DNA of 64,000 bases from Variovorax sp. KK3 (lineage in GTDB: Bacteria > Pseudomonadota > Gammaproteobacteria > Burkholderiales > Burkholderiaceae_C): NCBI RefSeq assembly GCF_001984055.1, contig NZ_LYVO01000027.1, positions 17,582 through 81,581 on the forward strand, read 5' to 3'. Position numbers and translations under genes: made by a program. Below are positions 8,277-16,211 of this stretch, piece after piece. The notes below the pieces were generated by a model that searched no databases, had not been told where the DNA came from, and worked only from the letters and a program-made list of their open reading frames with translations. Within the stretch, counting starts at the first letter, position 1, and each line of letters begins with the position of its first letter.

Positions 8277-8823
8277 CTCCCTTCAGATGTACCAACGGAT
8301 GCGCCATCACGTCCATTGCGAAGCCGTCCCGCTCCGCCACGAGTTTGCCGAACTCGGCCGTGGTCAAGACCGATGCATTGAACGGACGCCCGTATTTGCG
8401 TGCAAGCGGCTTGAGCGCCGCGTTCGTCTTCAATTCCGATACGTCGCCGAGGACCAGAACGTCGACGTCACTCGACGCCTTTTCCTCATGCCGCGCATAC
8501 GAACCGAAGATGGCAGCCGCTTCGATGCCTCGAAGCTCGTCCAGGCTCGCACGCAAATCGGCCACGAGGTCACTGCTTTGTCGGAAGAGCGTGACCAACG
8601 GAACGAGCGTGGGGTCACGCGAGGCGCGGAAATGCGTAGGCGAGTCACGGCCCTCGACGACCAAGCCAGCGTCCTGCCAGCGCTTGAGCCAGCGATGCGT
8701 ATTGCCGCGATCCGTGTGCGCCGCTGCGGCGAGTTCACGCGAGCCGAATTCCTCGTTGGCGTGCTCGAACAAGTAGCGAAGCGCCCTGAATCGCTCACTG
8801 CCACCGAATAGCTCAGAAAACAT
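8257..8823 (-). CDS. MNT-type nucleotidyltransferase with N-terminal winged helix
   Basis: A protein of about 188 residues. Its N-terminal winged helix (SERFRALRYLFEHANEEFG, then HTDRGNTHRWLKRWQDAGLV) precedes a minimal nucleotidyltransferase core, AAIFGSYARHEEKASSDVDVL, with the GS and DVD residues that bind metal and NTP. The start is uncertain. ATGs at 8925, 8898 and 8823 are all in frame. I prefer 8823 because family members begin near MFSELFG and because a perfect palindrome and promoter-like sequence lie upstream of 8823. AGGAG is present upstream but 16 bases away. It forms an operon with the HEPN gene and probably represses its own promoter. Confidence 0.8.
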   Translation of the reverse strand: MFSELFGGSERFRALRYLFEHANEEFGSRELAAAAHTDRGNTHRWLKRWQDAGLVVEGRDSPTHFRASRDPTLVPLVTLFRQSSDLVADLRASLDELRGIEAAAIFGSYARHEEKASSDVDVLVLGDVSELKTNAALKPLARKYGRPFNASVLTTAEFGKLVAERDGFAMDVMAHPLVHLKGDVHPYA

Positions 8824-8868
8824 CCGTTCGTTGATGACGACGCTCCTAGTGTTTGATTGCTGTGCTTT

Positions 8869-8886
8869 ATACAGCGTCAGCTGTAT
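8869..8886. promoter_or_regulatory. Perfect inverted repeat upstream of MNT-HEPN pair
   Basis: ATACAGC (8869-8875) and GCTGTAT (8880-8886) are a perfect 7-base inverted repeat with a 4-base spacer. A third half site, TACAGC, follows at 8891-8896. On the minus strand TATAAA overlaps the proximal arm, resembling a -10 element. This is a likely operator for the winged-helix domain of the nucleotidyltransferase, about 46 bases before the preferred start. Confidence 0.5.
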
Positions 8887-9010
8887 TTCGTACAGCATGT
8901 CGCCAAGACGCGGCAGCGCGTGCAACCAGCCCGAACCACGGGCGAGCGCCTACAGACGCCCCAGCAACAAGACTTGTAAGCTAAAAGAACTAATATCAAA
9001 TCTTGCCGTC

Positions 9011-9754
9011 ATGTCTTCCGTCTGTGCCGCCTGTGGGCAATCCAACCGCGCAACGGCCATGTTCTGCATCGGCTGCGCGAGCCGATTGCCCGGCTTCGCG
9101 CCGACCGGGCCTTCGGGGCTCGAAATGATCGCGGCAACGCGACGGCCGCGCTCGCAAGCGATCTTCCACCCTGCCACGGCGCGAGCACCGGGCTTGCCGG
9201 GAATGCAGGCGCTCTGGCTGCGACTCGCCGTCGCGGGACTCGTGCTGACCGCCGGCTTCACCGGGTGGTACGTCTACGTCACGCGCACAGTGCCGGGCGC
9301 CCGGCCCAGCGCATCGACCGCAGACGCGGTGCCGTCGGTGGTGCAACTCGAGCCGGCGGCGGCACCATGGCCCCTGTCGGCGCCGTTGCCGCTGGCCGCT
9401 GCGCCCGACCCGCGAGCCGCAACCGCGACCCCCGCAGCGCAAGACAACGCGCCCACCGACGCGGTCGCGAAGTTCTACCGCGCCCTGTCCGCCGGCGATG
9501 GCCACGCGGCCGCCGCCTTCATCACGCCCGGCAGGCGCGGCGTCGGTCCCTACGACGAAGTGCGCATGTCGACCTTCTACCGCTCATTCAAGGAGCCGCT
9601 GCGGCTGCAGTCGGTACGCCAGATCGATGCCGACCGCGTCGAGGCGCGGTACAGCTACCGGGCGACGCGGACCCCATGCCAGGGCGTCGCGATCGTCGAG
9701 ACCGAGCGCGTCATGGACCAGACGCTGATACGGCGCATCCGCGCGAACTGCTAG
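9011..9754 (+). CDS. Zinc-ribbon, single-pass membrane protein with NTF2-like C-terminus
   Basis: A 247-residue protein. The first residues hold a zinc ribbon with CAAC and CIGC pairs separated by 10 residues. A transmembrane segment follows at about 70-95 (LAVAGLVLTAGFTGWYVYV), then a Pro/Ala-rich linker. The C-terminal globular domain from about 150 (DAVAKFYRALSAGDGHAAAAF) resembles NTF2/SnoaL-type folds. The layout is like that of zinc-ribbon envelope sensors with a periplasmic NTF2-like domain. It is monocistronic and its function is not recognisable. The ATG at 9011 is chosen because MSSVCAACG begins the ribbon. Confidence 0.82.
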   Translation: MSSVCAACGQSNRATAMFCIGCASRLPGFAPTGPSGLEMIAATRRPRSQAIFHPATARAPGLPGMQALWLRLAVAGLVLTAGFTGWYVYVTRTVPGARPSASTADAVPSVVQLEPAAAPWPLSAPLPLAAAPDPRAATATPAAQDNAPTDAVAKFYRALSAGDGHAAAAFITPGRRGVGPYDEVRMSTFYRSFKEPLRLQSVRQIDADRVEARYSYRATRTPCQGVAIVETERVMDQTLIRRIRANC

Positions 9755-9787
9755 CGGCTGAACGGACGCGTTGCCGAGATGGGCGGC

Positions 9788-10831
9788 CTACCCCGCCAAC
9801 TGCTTGCGCCGCGCCCCGCCCTGCCGCTCCAGCATCCACCCCGGGTACTCCGCCGGCAGCGCGCTCACCTCGCCAAGCTTCGACAGGTCGTCGGCGCTCA
9901 ACGTGACCGCCGTCGCGGCGATGTTGTCGTCGAGCTGGTCCGCACGCTTGGCGCCGATGATCACGCTGGTCACCACGGGCTGGTGCAGCAGCCAGGCCAG
10001 TGCGATCTGCGCGACCGACACCTTTTTCGCCTCGGCGATCGGCCGCATCGCGTCGATGACGTCGAAGGCGCGGTCCTTGTTCACCGGCGGAAAGTCGAAG
10101 GCGGTGCGGCGGCTGCCCTGCTCGGCCGAACCGGCGCCGCCATCGCGCGCGTATTTGCCGCTCAACAGGCCGCCGGCCAGCGGGCTCCACACCATGAGGC
10201 CGACCTGCTCGCTCTGCAGCATCGGCACCAGTTCGCGCTCGAGGTCGCGGCCGGCGATGGTGTAGTAGGCCTGCAGCGATTCGAAGCGCGCGAGGCCCAG
10301 CCGCTCCGAAATGCCGAGCGCCTTGGCAATCTGCCAGGCGGCCCAGTTGGACACGCCGACGTAGCGCACCAGGCCCTGCTGCACCAGCGAGTCGAGCGCG
10401 CGCAGCGTCTCCTCGATGGGCGTGGCCGGGTCGAAGCCGTGGATCTGGTACAGGTCGACGTGGTCCAGCTGCAGGCGCTTCAGGCTCGCGTGCACCGAAT
10501 GCACGATGTGATGACGCGAAGCACCGCGCTCGTTGGGGCCGGGGCCCATCTCGCCCAGCACCTTGGTGGCGACGACCACGTTCTCGCGCGGGATCTTGAG
10601 GTTCTTGAGCGCCTGGCCGGTCATGATTTCCGAGCGGCCGCCGGCGTACACGTTCGCGGTGTCGATGAAGTTGATGCCGGCGTCGATCGCGCGGCCGACG
10701 AGCTGGTCGACCTCGGCCTGCTGGAGCTGGCCGATCTGTCCCCACATGCCGCCTTCGCCGCCGAAGGTCATGGTGCCGAGGCACAGTTCCGAAACGAAGA
10801 GGCCGGTACGGCCGAATCTGCGATAGCGCAT
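9788..10831 (-). CDS. Aldo/keto reductase
   Basis: A 347-residue NADPH-dependent aldo/keto reductase with a TIM-barrel fold. The catalytic tetrad is visible: Asp and Tyr in FIDTANVYAGGRSE, Lys in VVVATKVLG and His in VDLYQIHGFD. The NADP-binding C-terminal SVIIGAKRADQLDDN is intact. The ATG at 10831 (MRYRRFGRTGLFVSELCLG) has AAGGAGT upstream. It is adjacent to, but convergent in context with, the zinc-ribbon gene. The substrate is unknown; family members reduce aldehydes, ketones or sugars. Confidence 0.93.
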   Translation of the reverse strand: MRYRRFGRTGLFVSELCLGTMTFGGEGGMWGQIGQLQQAEVDQLVGRAIDAGINFIDTANVYAGGRSEIMTGQALKNLKIPRENVVVATKVLGEMGPGPNERGASRHHIVHSVHASLKRLQLDHVDLYQIHGFDPATPIEETLRALDSLVQQGLVRYVGVSNWAAWQIAKALGISERLGLARFESLQAYYTIAGRDLERELVPMLQSEQVGLMVWSPLAGGLLSGKYARDGGAGSAEQGSRRTAFDFPPVNKDRAFDVIDAMRPIAEAKKVSVAQIALAWLLHQPVVTSVIIGAKRADQLDDNIAATAVTLSADDLSKLGEVSALPAEYPGWMLERQGGARRKQLAG

Positions 10832-10946
10832 GCGAAGGACTCCTTGTTGTCGAAGCCGCACAGTATCGGCCTCGACCCGCTGCGCCCGCATGCCGGATCG
10901 TGGCGCGAGCTTGCCCGATCCTGCAAACCCGCGAAGGCAGGGTGCC

Positions 10947-11504
10947 TCAGGCGGTGGCAAGCGCGCGGGCCATGTCCATGTAGTGGCCGAGCGTCGGTGT
11001 CGGCTTGCCGGGCACCTTGGCGAAGTCGTCGTAGCGCCGCAGCCGCACGGCCTCGGCCGCGAAGGGCTGGTCGATGAAGCGCTGCGCCTGCTCGTCGGTG
11101 TAGATGCCGCCCTGCAGTTCGAGGCTGCGCTTCGATGCCGGCGAGAGCGTGTCCCAGTAGCCGGACTCCGTCACGCACAGGTAACGCTTGGCGTCCACGT
11201 GCAGCCGGATCGGGTCGAGCACGGCCGGCGCGAACAGGCCGCGCAAGAAGGGTAGCGCGATGTACTGGTGCAGGTCGTCACGCTGCTGCTGCGGCTGCGA
11301 TGCCTCGCCCGCGCGCTCGGTCGCGAGCAGATGGCCCAGGTCGTGCAGCAGCGCCGCGACGATGGTCTGCGGCGTCTCGCCGGCCTCTTCGGCCAGCTGC
11401 GCGCATTGCAGGGCGTGGTCGAGCTGGCTCACGGCTTCGCGGCCGTACTGGCGCTGGCCCTTGGCTTCGAGCAGCCGGGCGATCTCGGACAACTGGAGCG
11501 GCAT
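10947..11504 (-). CDS. PhnZ-like HD-domain phosphonate oxygenase
   Basis: A 185-residue HD-domain protein of the phosphonate-operon type. Y20 and E23 (QYGREAVSQLDH), H30, H54-D55 with H58 (LLHDLGHLL), H79 and H102 occur with the spacing of the di-iron PhnZ oxygenase, offset by about four residues. In that enzyme the Tyr/Glu pair gates the substrate-binding iron, and 2-amino-1-hydroxyethylphosphonate is split to glycine and phosphate. It starts 2 bases after the phnE stop, so it is the last gene of a phnCDE-HD operon. No PhnY-type hydroxylase partner is in the window, so the true substrate may differ. Confidence 0.85.
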   Translation of the reverse strand: MPLQLSEIARLLEAKGQRQYGREAVSQLDHALQCAQLAEEAGETPQTIVAALLHDLGHLLATERAGEASQPQQQRDDLHQYIALPFLRGLFAPAVLDPIRLHVDAKRYLCVTESGYWDTLSPASKRSLELQGGIYTDEQAQRFIDQPFAAEAVRLRRYDDFAKVPGKPTPTLGHYMDMARALATA

Positions 11505-11506
11505 GT

Positions 11507-12313
11507 TCAGACCAGCAGCTTGCGGATGCGGGCCGACACCAGGTCGATCAGGCTCACGCTGACGACGATGATGATCATCACGGCGCAGGTCTGCGCGTAC
11601 TGGAATCCGCGGATGATTTCCCACAGCACCACGCCGATGCCGCCCGCGCCCACCATGCCGACCACCGAGGCCGAGCGCACGTTGGATTCGAAGCGGTACA
11701 GCGCATGCGAGATCCACAGCGGCATCACCTGCGGAATCACGCCGTAGACGATTTCGTGCAGCGCGCTCGCGCCGGTGGAACGGATGCCCTCGACCGGCTG
11801 CGGATCGATCGACTCCACGGCCTCGGCGAAGAGCTTGGCCAGCACGCCGGTGGTGTGCACCCACAGCGCCAGCACGCCGGCGAAAGGCCCCAGGCCTACC
11901 GCGACCACGAAGAGCATCGCGAACACCATTTCGTTGATGGCACGGCATGCATCCATGAGCCGGCGCATGGGCTGATAGACCCACCACGGCACGATGTTGG
12001 CCGAGGCCAGCAACGCGAGCGGAACGGCCGCGACCACCGCCAGCGCCGTGCCCCACAGCGCGATCTGCAGCGTGACGATCATTTCCTGCGCGTACATGCG
12101 CCAGTCGGTGAAGTTCGGCGGGAAGAACTCCGAGGCGTAGGTGGCCATGTTGCCGGAGTCGCGCCACAGCTCGAAGGGCCGCATGTCGGCGCCCTGCCAC
12201 GAAGCGGCCAGGAGCAGCAGCAACATGGCCCATGAGAGCTGCCAGGCCAAGCCGCGCTTGGGCGCGGCCGCTCCGGGCACAGGCGGATGAATGTTCGTGA
12301 TCGAGGGTTGCAT
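11507..12313 (-). CDS. phnE: Phosphonate ABC transporter permease PhnE
   Basis: A 268-residue inner-membrane permease. Hydrophobic segments include [33 protein letters not shown] and the C-terminal [18 protein letters not shown]. The EAA-type loop is seen as [18 protein letters not shown], which contacts the ATPase. The ATG at 12313 has CCGGAGA upstream. It acts with PhnC (ATPase) and PhnD (binding protein) to import phosphonates. It is separated from phnD by 151 bases containing a stem-loop. Confidence 0.94.
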   Translation of the reverse strand: MQPSITNIHPPVPGAAAPKRGLAWQLSWAMLLLLLAASWQGADMRPFELWRDSGNMATYASEFFPPNFTDWRMYAQEMIVTLQIALWGTALAVVAAVPLALLASANIVPWWVYQPMRRLMDACRAINEMVFAMLFVVAVGLGPFAGVLALWVHTTGVLAKLFAEAVESIDPQPVEGIRSTGASALHEIVYGVIPQVMPLWISHALYRFESNVRSASVVGMVGAGGIGVVLWEIIRGFQYAQTCAVMIIIVVSVSLIDLVSARIRKLLV

Positions 12314-12347
12314 GTCAAGAATCTCCGGCTGCCAGACGGTCCATTGG

Positions 12348-12397
12348 CCGGCAAAGCCTGGCTCGTTCGGGGAACACCGCGGAACCGGCTTTGCCGG
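12348..12397. repeat. Stem-loop and repeat-like spacer between phnD and phnE
   Basis: CCGGCAAAGCC (12348-12358) and GGCTTTGCCGG (12387-12397) form a perfect 11-base inverted repeat with a 28-base loop. It is followed by a stretch (about 12410-12465) containing CCCCCGGAGAGGGGG and GGAGCCTGGGGGT, which I recognise as the type of extragenic repeat scattered in Comamonadaceae genomes. A role in mRNA processing or in lowering phnE relative to phnD is inference. Confidence 0.6.
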
Positions 12398-12464
12398 GCC
12401 GCTGGTGTTGCCCCCGGAGAGGGGGTTGGCGGACCACACGAAGTGTGGGGAGCCTGGGGGTGAA

Positions 12465-13409
12465 CTAGTTCAGTGTTGCGAGTTTCTTGTCGATGTCGGC
12501 CAGGCGCGCCTGCTTGTCGGCATCGGCGATGGCCGAGTCGGCTTCGATCTTGTTGCGCTGGCCGAAGAGCTCGAGCTGCCGGATCGGCAGCAGCTGCTTG
12601 TCGCTCGACTCCTTGAAGCCCGAGAGCTTGGAGATCTTCATCACGATCTCCTTCTCGCGCGCATCGGTCTTGGCGTAGTTGTAGAAGAAGTTCTTCAGCT
12701 TCGTCTTGGTGGCTTCCGGCAGGTCCGTGCGCATCACCAGCGGGTCGAGGGCGATCAGCGGAGAGGTCCAGACGATCTTGATGTCCTTGAACTTCTCGGG
12801 CACGCGGTCCTTGATCTTGTCGAGGTTTTCGCTGTTGTTGGTCGCCACGTCCACCTGCTTGTTCGCCACGGCCAGCGCGTTGGTCTCGTGGTTGGCGCTG
12901 CGGGTGAGCTTGAACAGCGACTTGGCGTCCACCTTGTTCTTGGCGAAGGCGTAGTAGCTGGGCACCAGGAAGCCCGAGGTCGAGTTCGGGTCGCCGTTGC
13001 CGAAGCTCAGCGACTTGCCGTTCTTGATCACGTCGTCGAGCGTGTTGAGCGGGCTGTCCTTGTGCACGATCAGGTGCGAGTAGTAGCCCTGGGTGCCGTC
13101 GGCATTCACCATCTGCGCGAACACCTCGCCGCTGGCGCGGTCCACCGCCTCCATGGCCGACTTGTTGCCGAACCAGCCGAGCTGCACCTTGTTGAAGCGC
13201 ATGCCTTCGATGATGCCGGCGTAGTCGGGCGCGAAGAAGGCTGTGACCTTGAGGCCGGTCTGCTTGCTCATGTCGTCGATGAGCGGCTGCCAGTCCTGCT
13301 TGAGGTTCTGCGTCGCCTCGGTCGAGATGATGCCGAAGGCGATGTCCTGCGCGAGCGCGGCGGTCATGCCCAGGCCCAGGGCGAGGGCCGCGCACAGTTT
13401 CTTGATCAT
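12465..13409 (-). CDS. phnD: Phosphonate ABC transporter substrate-binding protein PhnD
   Basis: A 314-residue periplasmic protein. Signal peptide [20 protein letters not shown] is followed by [20 protein letters not shown], typical of PhnD (binding 2-aminoethylphosphonate and other phosphonates). [20 protein letters not shown] and [18 protein letters not shown] match the ligand-contact regions. It is preceded by phnC (54 bases) and followed by phnE. The signal is Sec type, not a lipobox. Confidence 0.95.
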   Translation of the reverse strand: MIKKLCAALALGLGMTAALAQDIAFGIISTEATQNLKQDWQPLIDDMSKQTGLKVTAFFAPDYAGIIEGMRFNKVQLGWFGNKSAMEAVDRASGEVFAQMVNADGTQGYYSHLIVHKDSPLNTLDDVIKNGKSLSFGNGDPNSTSGFLVPSYYAFAKNKVDAKSLFKLTRSANHETNALAVANKQVDVATNNSENLDKIKDRVPEKFKDIKIVWTSPLIALDPLVMRTDLPEATKTKLKNFFYNYAKTDAREKEIVMKISKLSGFKESSDKQLLPIRQLELFGQRNKIEADSAIADADKQARLADIDKKLATLN

Positions 13410-13463
13410 GGAGTGGCTCCAGGTTGAAGGAAGAGAAGAAAGAAGGACGTAAGCAAAGAAGCG

Positions 13464-14312
13464 TCAGGCTGCGAGCGGCACCAGCGTGGGCTGCGGCAGC
13501 ACGTGCACCTGGCCGCCGGCGCTGGACGGCGCCAGCAGTTCGTCGGCCTGCACGCCGTACAGCTCGCGCAGCAGCCCCGCGTTCAGCGCCGACGACGGGC
13601 CGTCGTAGACGATCGCGCCCTGCTTGAGCGCGATGACCCGCGGGCAATACTTCATGGCGATCTCGACCTGGTGCAGCGACACGATCACGGTGCAGCGGTC
13701 TTCGCGGTTGATGCGCGCGAGGATTTCCATCACGTTGCGCGACGACTCCGGGTCGAGCGAGGCGATGGGCTCATCGGCCAGCACCACCTTGGCGCCCTGC
13801 ACCAGCGTGCGCGCGATGGCGGCGCGCTGCTGTTGCCCGCCGGAAAGGGTTGACGCGCGCTGCGCCTGGCATTCCGCGATGCCCACGCGCGTCAGCGCAT
13901 CGAGCGCCCGTGCCCGCTCGTCGCGCGTGAAGCTGCGGCTCCAGCTGCGCCACCAGGGCATGCGGTGCAGCGCGCCGACCATCACGTTGACCAGCACCGG
14001 CAGCCGCGCCACCAGGTTGAACTGCTGAAACACGAAGCCGACCTGCGCGCGCACGCGGCGGATGTCGCGGTCGATGCGGCCGCGCTGCTGCACGCGCCGG
14101 CCGTCGATCTCGATCAGCGACTCGCTGCCGCCGTCGGCCGCCACCAGCCCGGCGACGTGACGCAGCAACGTGGACTTGCCGGAGCCCGAGGCGCCGATCA
14201 AGGCCACCATCTCTCCCTTGGCCACATCGAGATCGATGTTGCGAAGGGCGTGCCGGCCGTTGGCGAAATGCTTGTCGAGCTGGCGGATGCGCAGGGCTGT
14301 TTCCATCGTCAT
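13464..14312 (-). CDS. phnC: Phosphonate ABC transporter ATPase PhnC
   Basis: A 282-residue ABC ATPase. It has Walker [10 protein letters not shown] near residue 43, signature LSGGQQQR, Walker [14 protein letters not shown] and the switch-histidine segment [14 protein letters not shown], all as in PhnC. The start may be 14312 (MTMETALRI) or 14306. No strong ribosome-binding site is seen; a PhnF-type operator sits 9 bases upstream of 14312. It is the first gene of phnC-phnD-phnE-HD and is transcribed separately from phnG-M because the toxin-antitoxin pair intervenes. Confidence 0.95.
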   Translation of the reverse strand: MTMETALRIRQLDKHFANGRHALRNIDLDVAKGEMVALIGASGSGKSTLLRHVAGLVAADGGSESLIEIDGRRVQQRGRIDRDIRRVRAQVGFVFQQFNLVARLPVLVNVMVGALHRMPWWRSWSRSFTRDERARALDALTRVGIAECQAQRASTLSGGQQQRAAIARTLVQGAKVVLADEPIASLDPESSRNVMEILARINREDRCTVIVSLHQVEIAMKYCPRVIALKQGAIVYDGPSSALNAGLLRELYGVQADELLAPSSAGGQVHVLPQPTLVPLAA

Positions 14313-14320
14313 GGTCGAAG

Positions 14321-14332
14321 TCGTCTAGACAA
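14321..14332. promoter_or_regulatory. PhnF-type (GntR/HutC) operator before phnC
   Basis: TCGTCTAGACAA (reverse complement TTGTCTAGACGA) fits the GntR/HutC-subfamily operator core GTnTAGAC, like published PhnF and DasR sites. It matches the site at 20893-20904 closely (TTGT-nTA-GAC-nA) and lies 9 bases upstream of the phnC start. Confidence 0.65.
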
Positions 14333-14405
14333 CTGAAGTCTGACGCTCGCCTGTGACGTGCTCTTGACGCTTTGACGACGGGGGTGTGTCAGCCGCGCCG
14401 GGTAC

Positions 14406-14660
14406 TCAGTAGTGGTAGCGCAGTTGGGCGATCAACAGCGCGTCCTTTTCCGTCCGGTACACCATGCGGTGCTCGTCGGTGATCCGCCGAGACCAAAACC
14501 CGGCCAAGGCATGTTTCAGCGGCTCGGGCTTGCCAATGCCCGCGAAGGGCTCGCGCATCGTGTGTTCGATCAGCTCATTGATGCGTTTGACGATGCGCTT
14601 GTCCTGGAGCTGCCAGTACCCGTAGTCTTCCCACGCCTGCTCGGCGAAGATCAACTTCAC
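14406..14660 (-). CDS. yoeB: YoeB-family mRNA interferase toxin
   Basis: An 84-residue RelE-superfamily toxin with the exact YoeB length and C-terminus. MKLIFAEQAWEDYGYWQ opens the protein, PEPLKHALAGFWSRRI carries the basic catalytic face, HRMVYR the key Arg, and LRYHY ends in the His83-Tyr84 pair. YoeB cleaves mRNA on the ribosome at initiating codons. Its ATG overlaps the antitoxin stop by 4 bases. The ORF is intact. Confidence 0.95.
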   Translation of the reverse strand: MKLIFAEQAWEDYGYWQLQDKRIVKRINELIEHTMREPFAGIGKPEPLKHALAGFWSRRITDEHRMVYRTEKDALLIAQLRYHY

Positions 14661-14908
14661 TTGGCAAGCTTTCGCATCTTCCCTCGACCGGCTTCGAGCG
14701 CCTCGGCCGCTGCAAGCAGCCGCCGTGCATTGGCGGGACTTCTAAGCAGGTAGGCCGTTTCTTCCAGCGACTGGAAGTCCTCCAGCGACAACATGACGAC
14801 CGACTGCTCGCCGTTGCGCGTGATGATGAGCGGCTCGTGATCGTCGCAGACGCGGTCCATCGTCTTGGCAAGGTTGGCACGAGCGGAGGTGTAGGTGATG
14901 GCGTTCAT
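14657..14908 (-). CDS. yefM: YefM-family antitoxin (Phd/YefM fold)
   Basis: An 83-residue antitoxin. MNAITYTSARANLAKTMDRV is the DNA-binding Phd/YefM N-terminus, followed by EPLIITRNGEQSVVMLSLED and a C-terminal toxin-neutralising tail (EETAYLLRSPANARRLL). It precedes yoeB with an ATGA overlap, the standard order. YefM represses the operon with YoeB as co-repressor. A matching palindromic operator lies 13 bases upstream. The pair sits between phnM and phnC, splitting the phosphonate locus. Confidence 0.95.
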   Translation of the reverse strand: MNAITYTSARANLAKTMDRVCDDHEPLIITRNGEQSVVMLSLEDFQSLEETAYLLRSPANARRLLAAAEALEAGRGKMRKLAK

Positions 14909-14920
14909 TGAATGCCCCAG

Positions 14921-14946
14921 AATATGTACGCGTTATTGTACATATT
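14921..14946. promoter_or_regulatory. YefM operator: inverted repeat with TGTAC cores
   Basis: AATATGTAC (14921-14929) and GTACATATT (14938-14946) form a perfect 9-base inverted repeat around an 8-base spacer. The distal arm extends to TGTACA (14937-14942), the core recognised by YefM in E. coli. The A+T-rich site sits immediately before yefM and probably overlaps its promoter. Confidence 0.7.
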
Positions 14947-15056
14947 GGCACGACAGAGACAGACCGGGCCACGTATGGCCTTCGCCGATTCGCCGAGGCG
15001 CAGCAACCGGCGATGCATTGCCAAGCCACCAATCGATCAGACCGCCAAGCCGCGCG

Positions 15057-16211
15057 TCAAAGCACGCGCCGCCCTTCCCGCCAAACCCCACGAACCACCG
15101 CATGCCGCGACCCATCCGGCAGCTCGGCCATGCGCACGCGCACCAGGTCCGCGCGCAACCCTGGTGCGAGTTCGCCGCGGTCGTCGAGGCCGGTGGCCTT
15201 GGCGGGGGCGCGGGTGACGGTGGCCATGGCTTGCGGCAGCGTGAAGATGTCGTCGGCGACGAGGCGCATCACCGCGCCCAGCAGGCTGCCCGGCACGTAG
15301 TCGGAAGACAGGATGTCGAGCAATCCGTTGCGTGCCAGCTCGGCCGCAGAGACGTTGCCTGAGTGCGAACCGCCGCGCACGACGTTCGGGCCGCCCATCA
15401 CCGTGGCCAGGCCGCGTTCGCGTGCTGCGGAAGCAGCCGCCAGCGTGGTCGGAAACTCCGACATGCTCGCGCCCTCGGCGTGGGCCTGCTCGACGTGCGC
15501 GATGGTGGTGTCGTCGTGGCTGGCGAGTGCGATGCCGTGCGCGCGGCAGTAGTCGACGAAGTGGCGCCGGTGCGGCTCGGCGTACTGCGACTGCAGGACG
15601 GCGGCATGCGCGACCTGGCGCTCGAACTTCTCGGCACTCCAGCCCTTCTTGCCCGTGTAGTAGATGCGGGCGACCTCGATGTTCTCCCATTGGCGCTGGC
15701 CGGGCGTGTGGTCCATCAGCGAAATGAGCGTCACGCGCGGGTGGCCGTGGAAGGGCTCGAAAAGCTCGATGGTGTTGGGCGCCGGCAGTTCGCAGCGCAC
15801 GTGCAGGTGGTGGTCGGCGCGCAGAAGATCCTTCTGCGCACAGTTGTCCAGCGTGGCGAGCGTGGTGGTCCAGGTGCTGCCGCGCAGGCTCTCGGGGTCG
15901 GCCTCGCCCACGCCGAGCGCATCGAACACGGTAGTGATGCCGGCGGCAGCCACCTCCGCATCGTGCGCCAGCAGCGCGGGCATCTCGGCCCACTGCACCT
16001 TGGGGCGCGGCATCAGGTGGCGCTCGAAGTTGTCGGTGTGCACTTCGACCAGGCCGGGCAGCAGGTAGTCGTTCTCGAGATCGACGATGCCGGTCGCGGT
16101 GTTGCCGGCGTCCAGCGCGGCGATGCGGCCGTCGGCCACCGAGAGGCTGCCGCGCACGACCTCGTCGGGCAGCACCATGCGGGCGTTGGCGAAGACGATG
16201 GGCTCGCTCAT
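15057..16211 (-). CDS. phnM: PhnM, ribose 1-methylphosphonate 5-triphosphate diphosphatase
   Basis: A 384-residue amidohydrolase-fold enzyme that removes pyrophosphate from alpha-D-ribose 1-methylphosphonate 5-triphosphate. The metal-binding H58-T-D60 (PGLVEVHTDN) and the later LISLMDHTPGQRQ, SHDDTTIAHV and MGGPNVVRGGSHSGN motifs are all present. Its start overlaps the phnL stop by 4 bases. Length and motif order match full PhnM. It is the last core C-P lyase gene before the toxin-antitoxin pair. Confidence 0.96.
   Translation of the reverse strand: MSEPIVFANARMVLPDEVVRGSLSVADGRIAALDAGNTATGIVDLENDYLLPGLVEVHTDNFERHLMPRPKVQWAEMPALLAHDAEVAAAGITTVFDALGVGEADPESLRGSTWTTTLATLDNCAQKDLLRADHHLHVRCELPAPNTIELFEPFHGHPRVTLISLMDHTPGQRQWENIEVARIYYTGKKGWSAEKFERQVAHAAVLQSQYAEPHRRHFVDYCRAHGIALASHDDTTIAHVEQAHAEGASMSEFPTTLAAASAARERGLATVMGGPNVVRGGSHSGNVSAAELARNGLLDILSSDYVPGSLLGAVMRLVADDIFTLPQAMATVTRAPAKATGLDDRGELAPGLRADLVRVRMAELPDGSRHAVVRGVWREGRRVL

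Noticed and set aside
14401..14932. Idea that the toxin-antitoxin pair is flanked by duplicated phn sequence
   Set aside because: The sequences on its two sides (end of phnM at about 15057 and the phnC promoter at about 14320) show no visible direct repeat.
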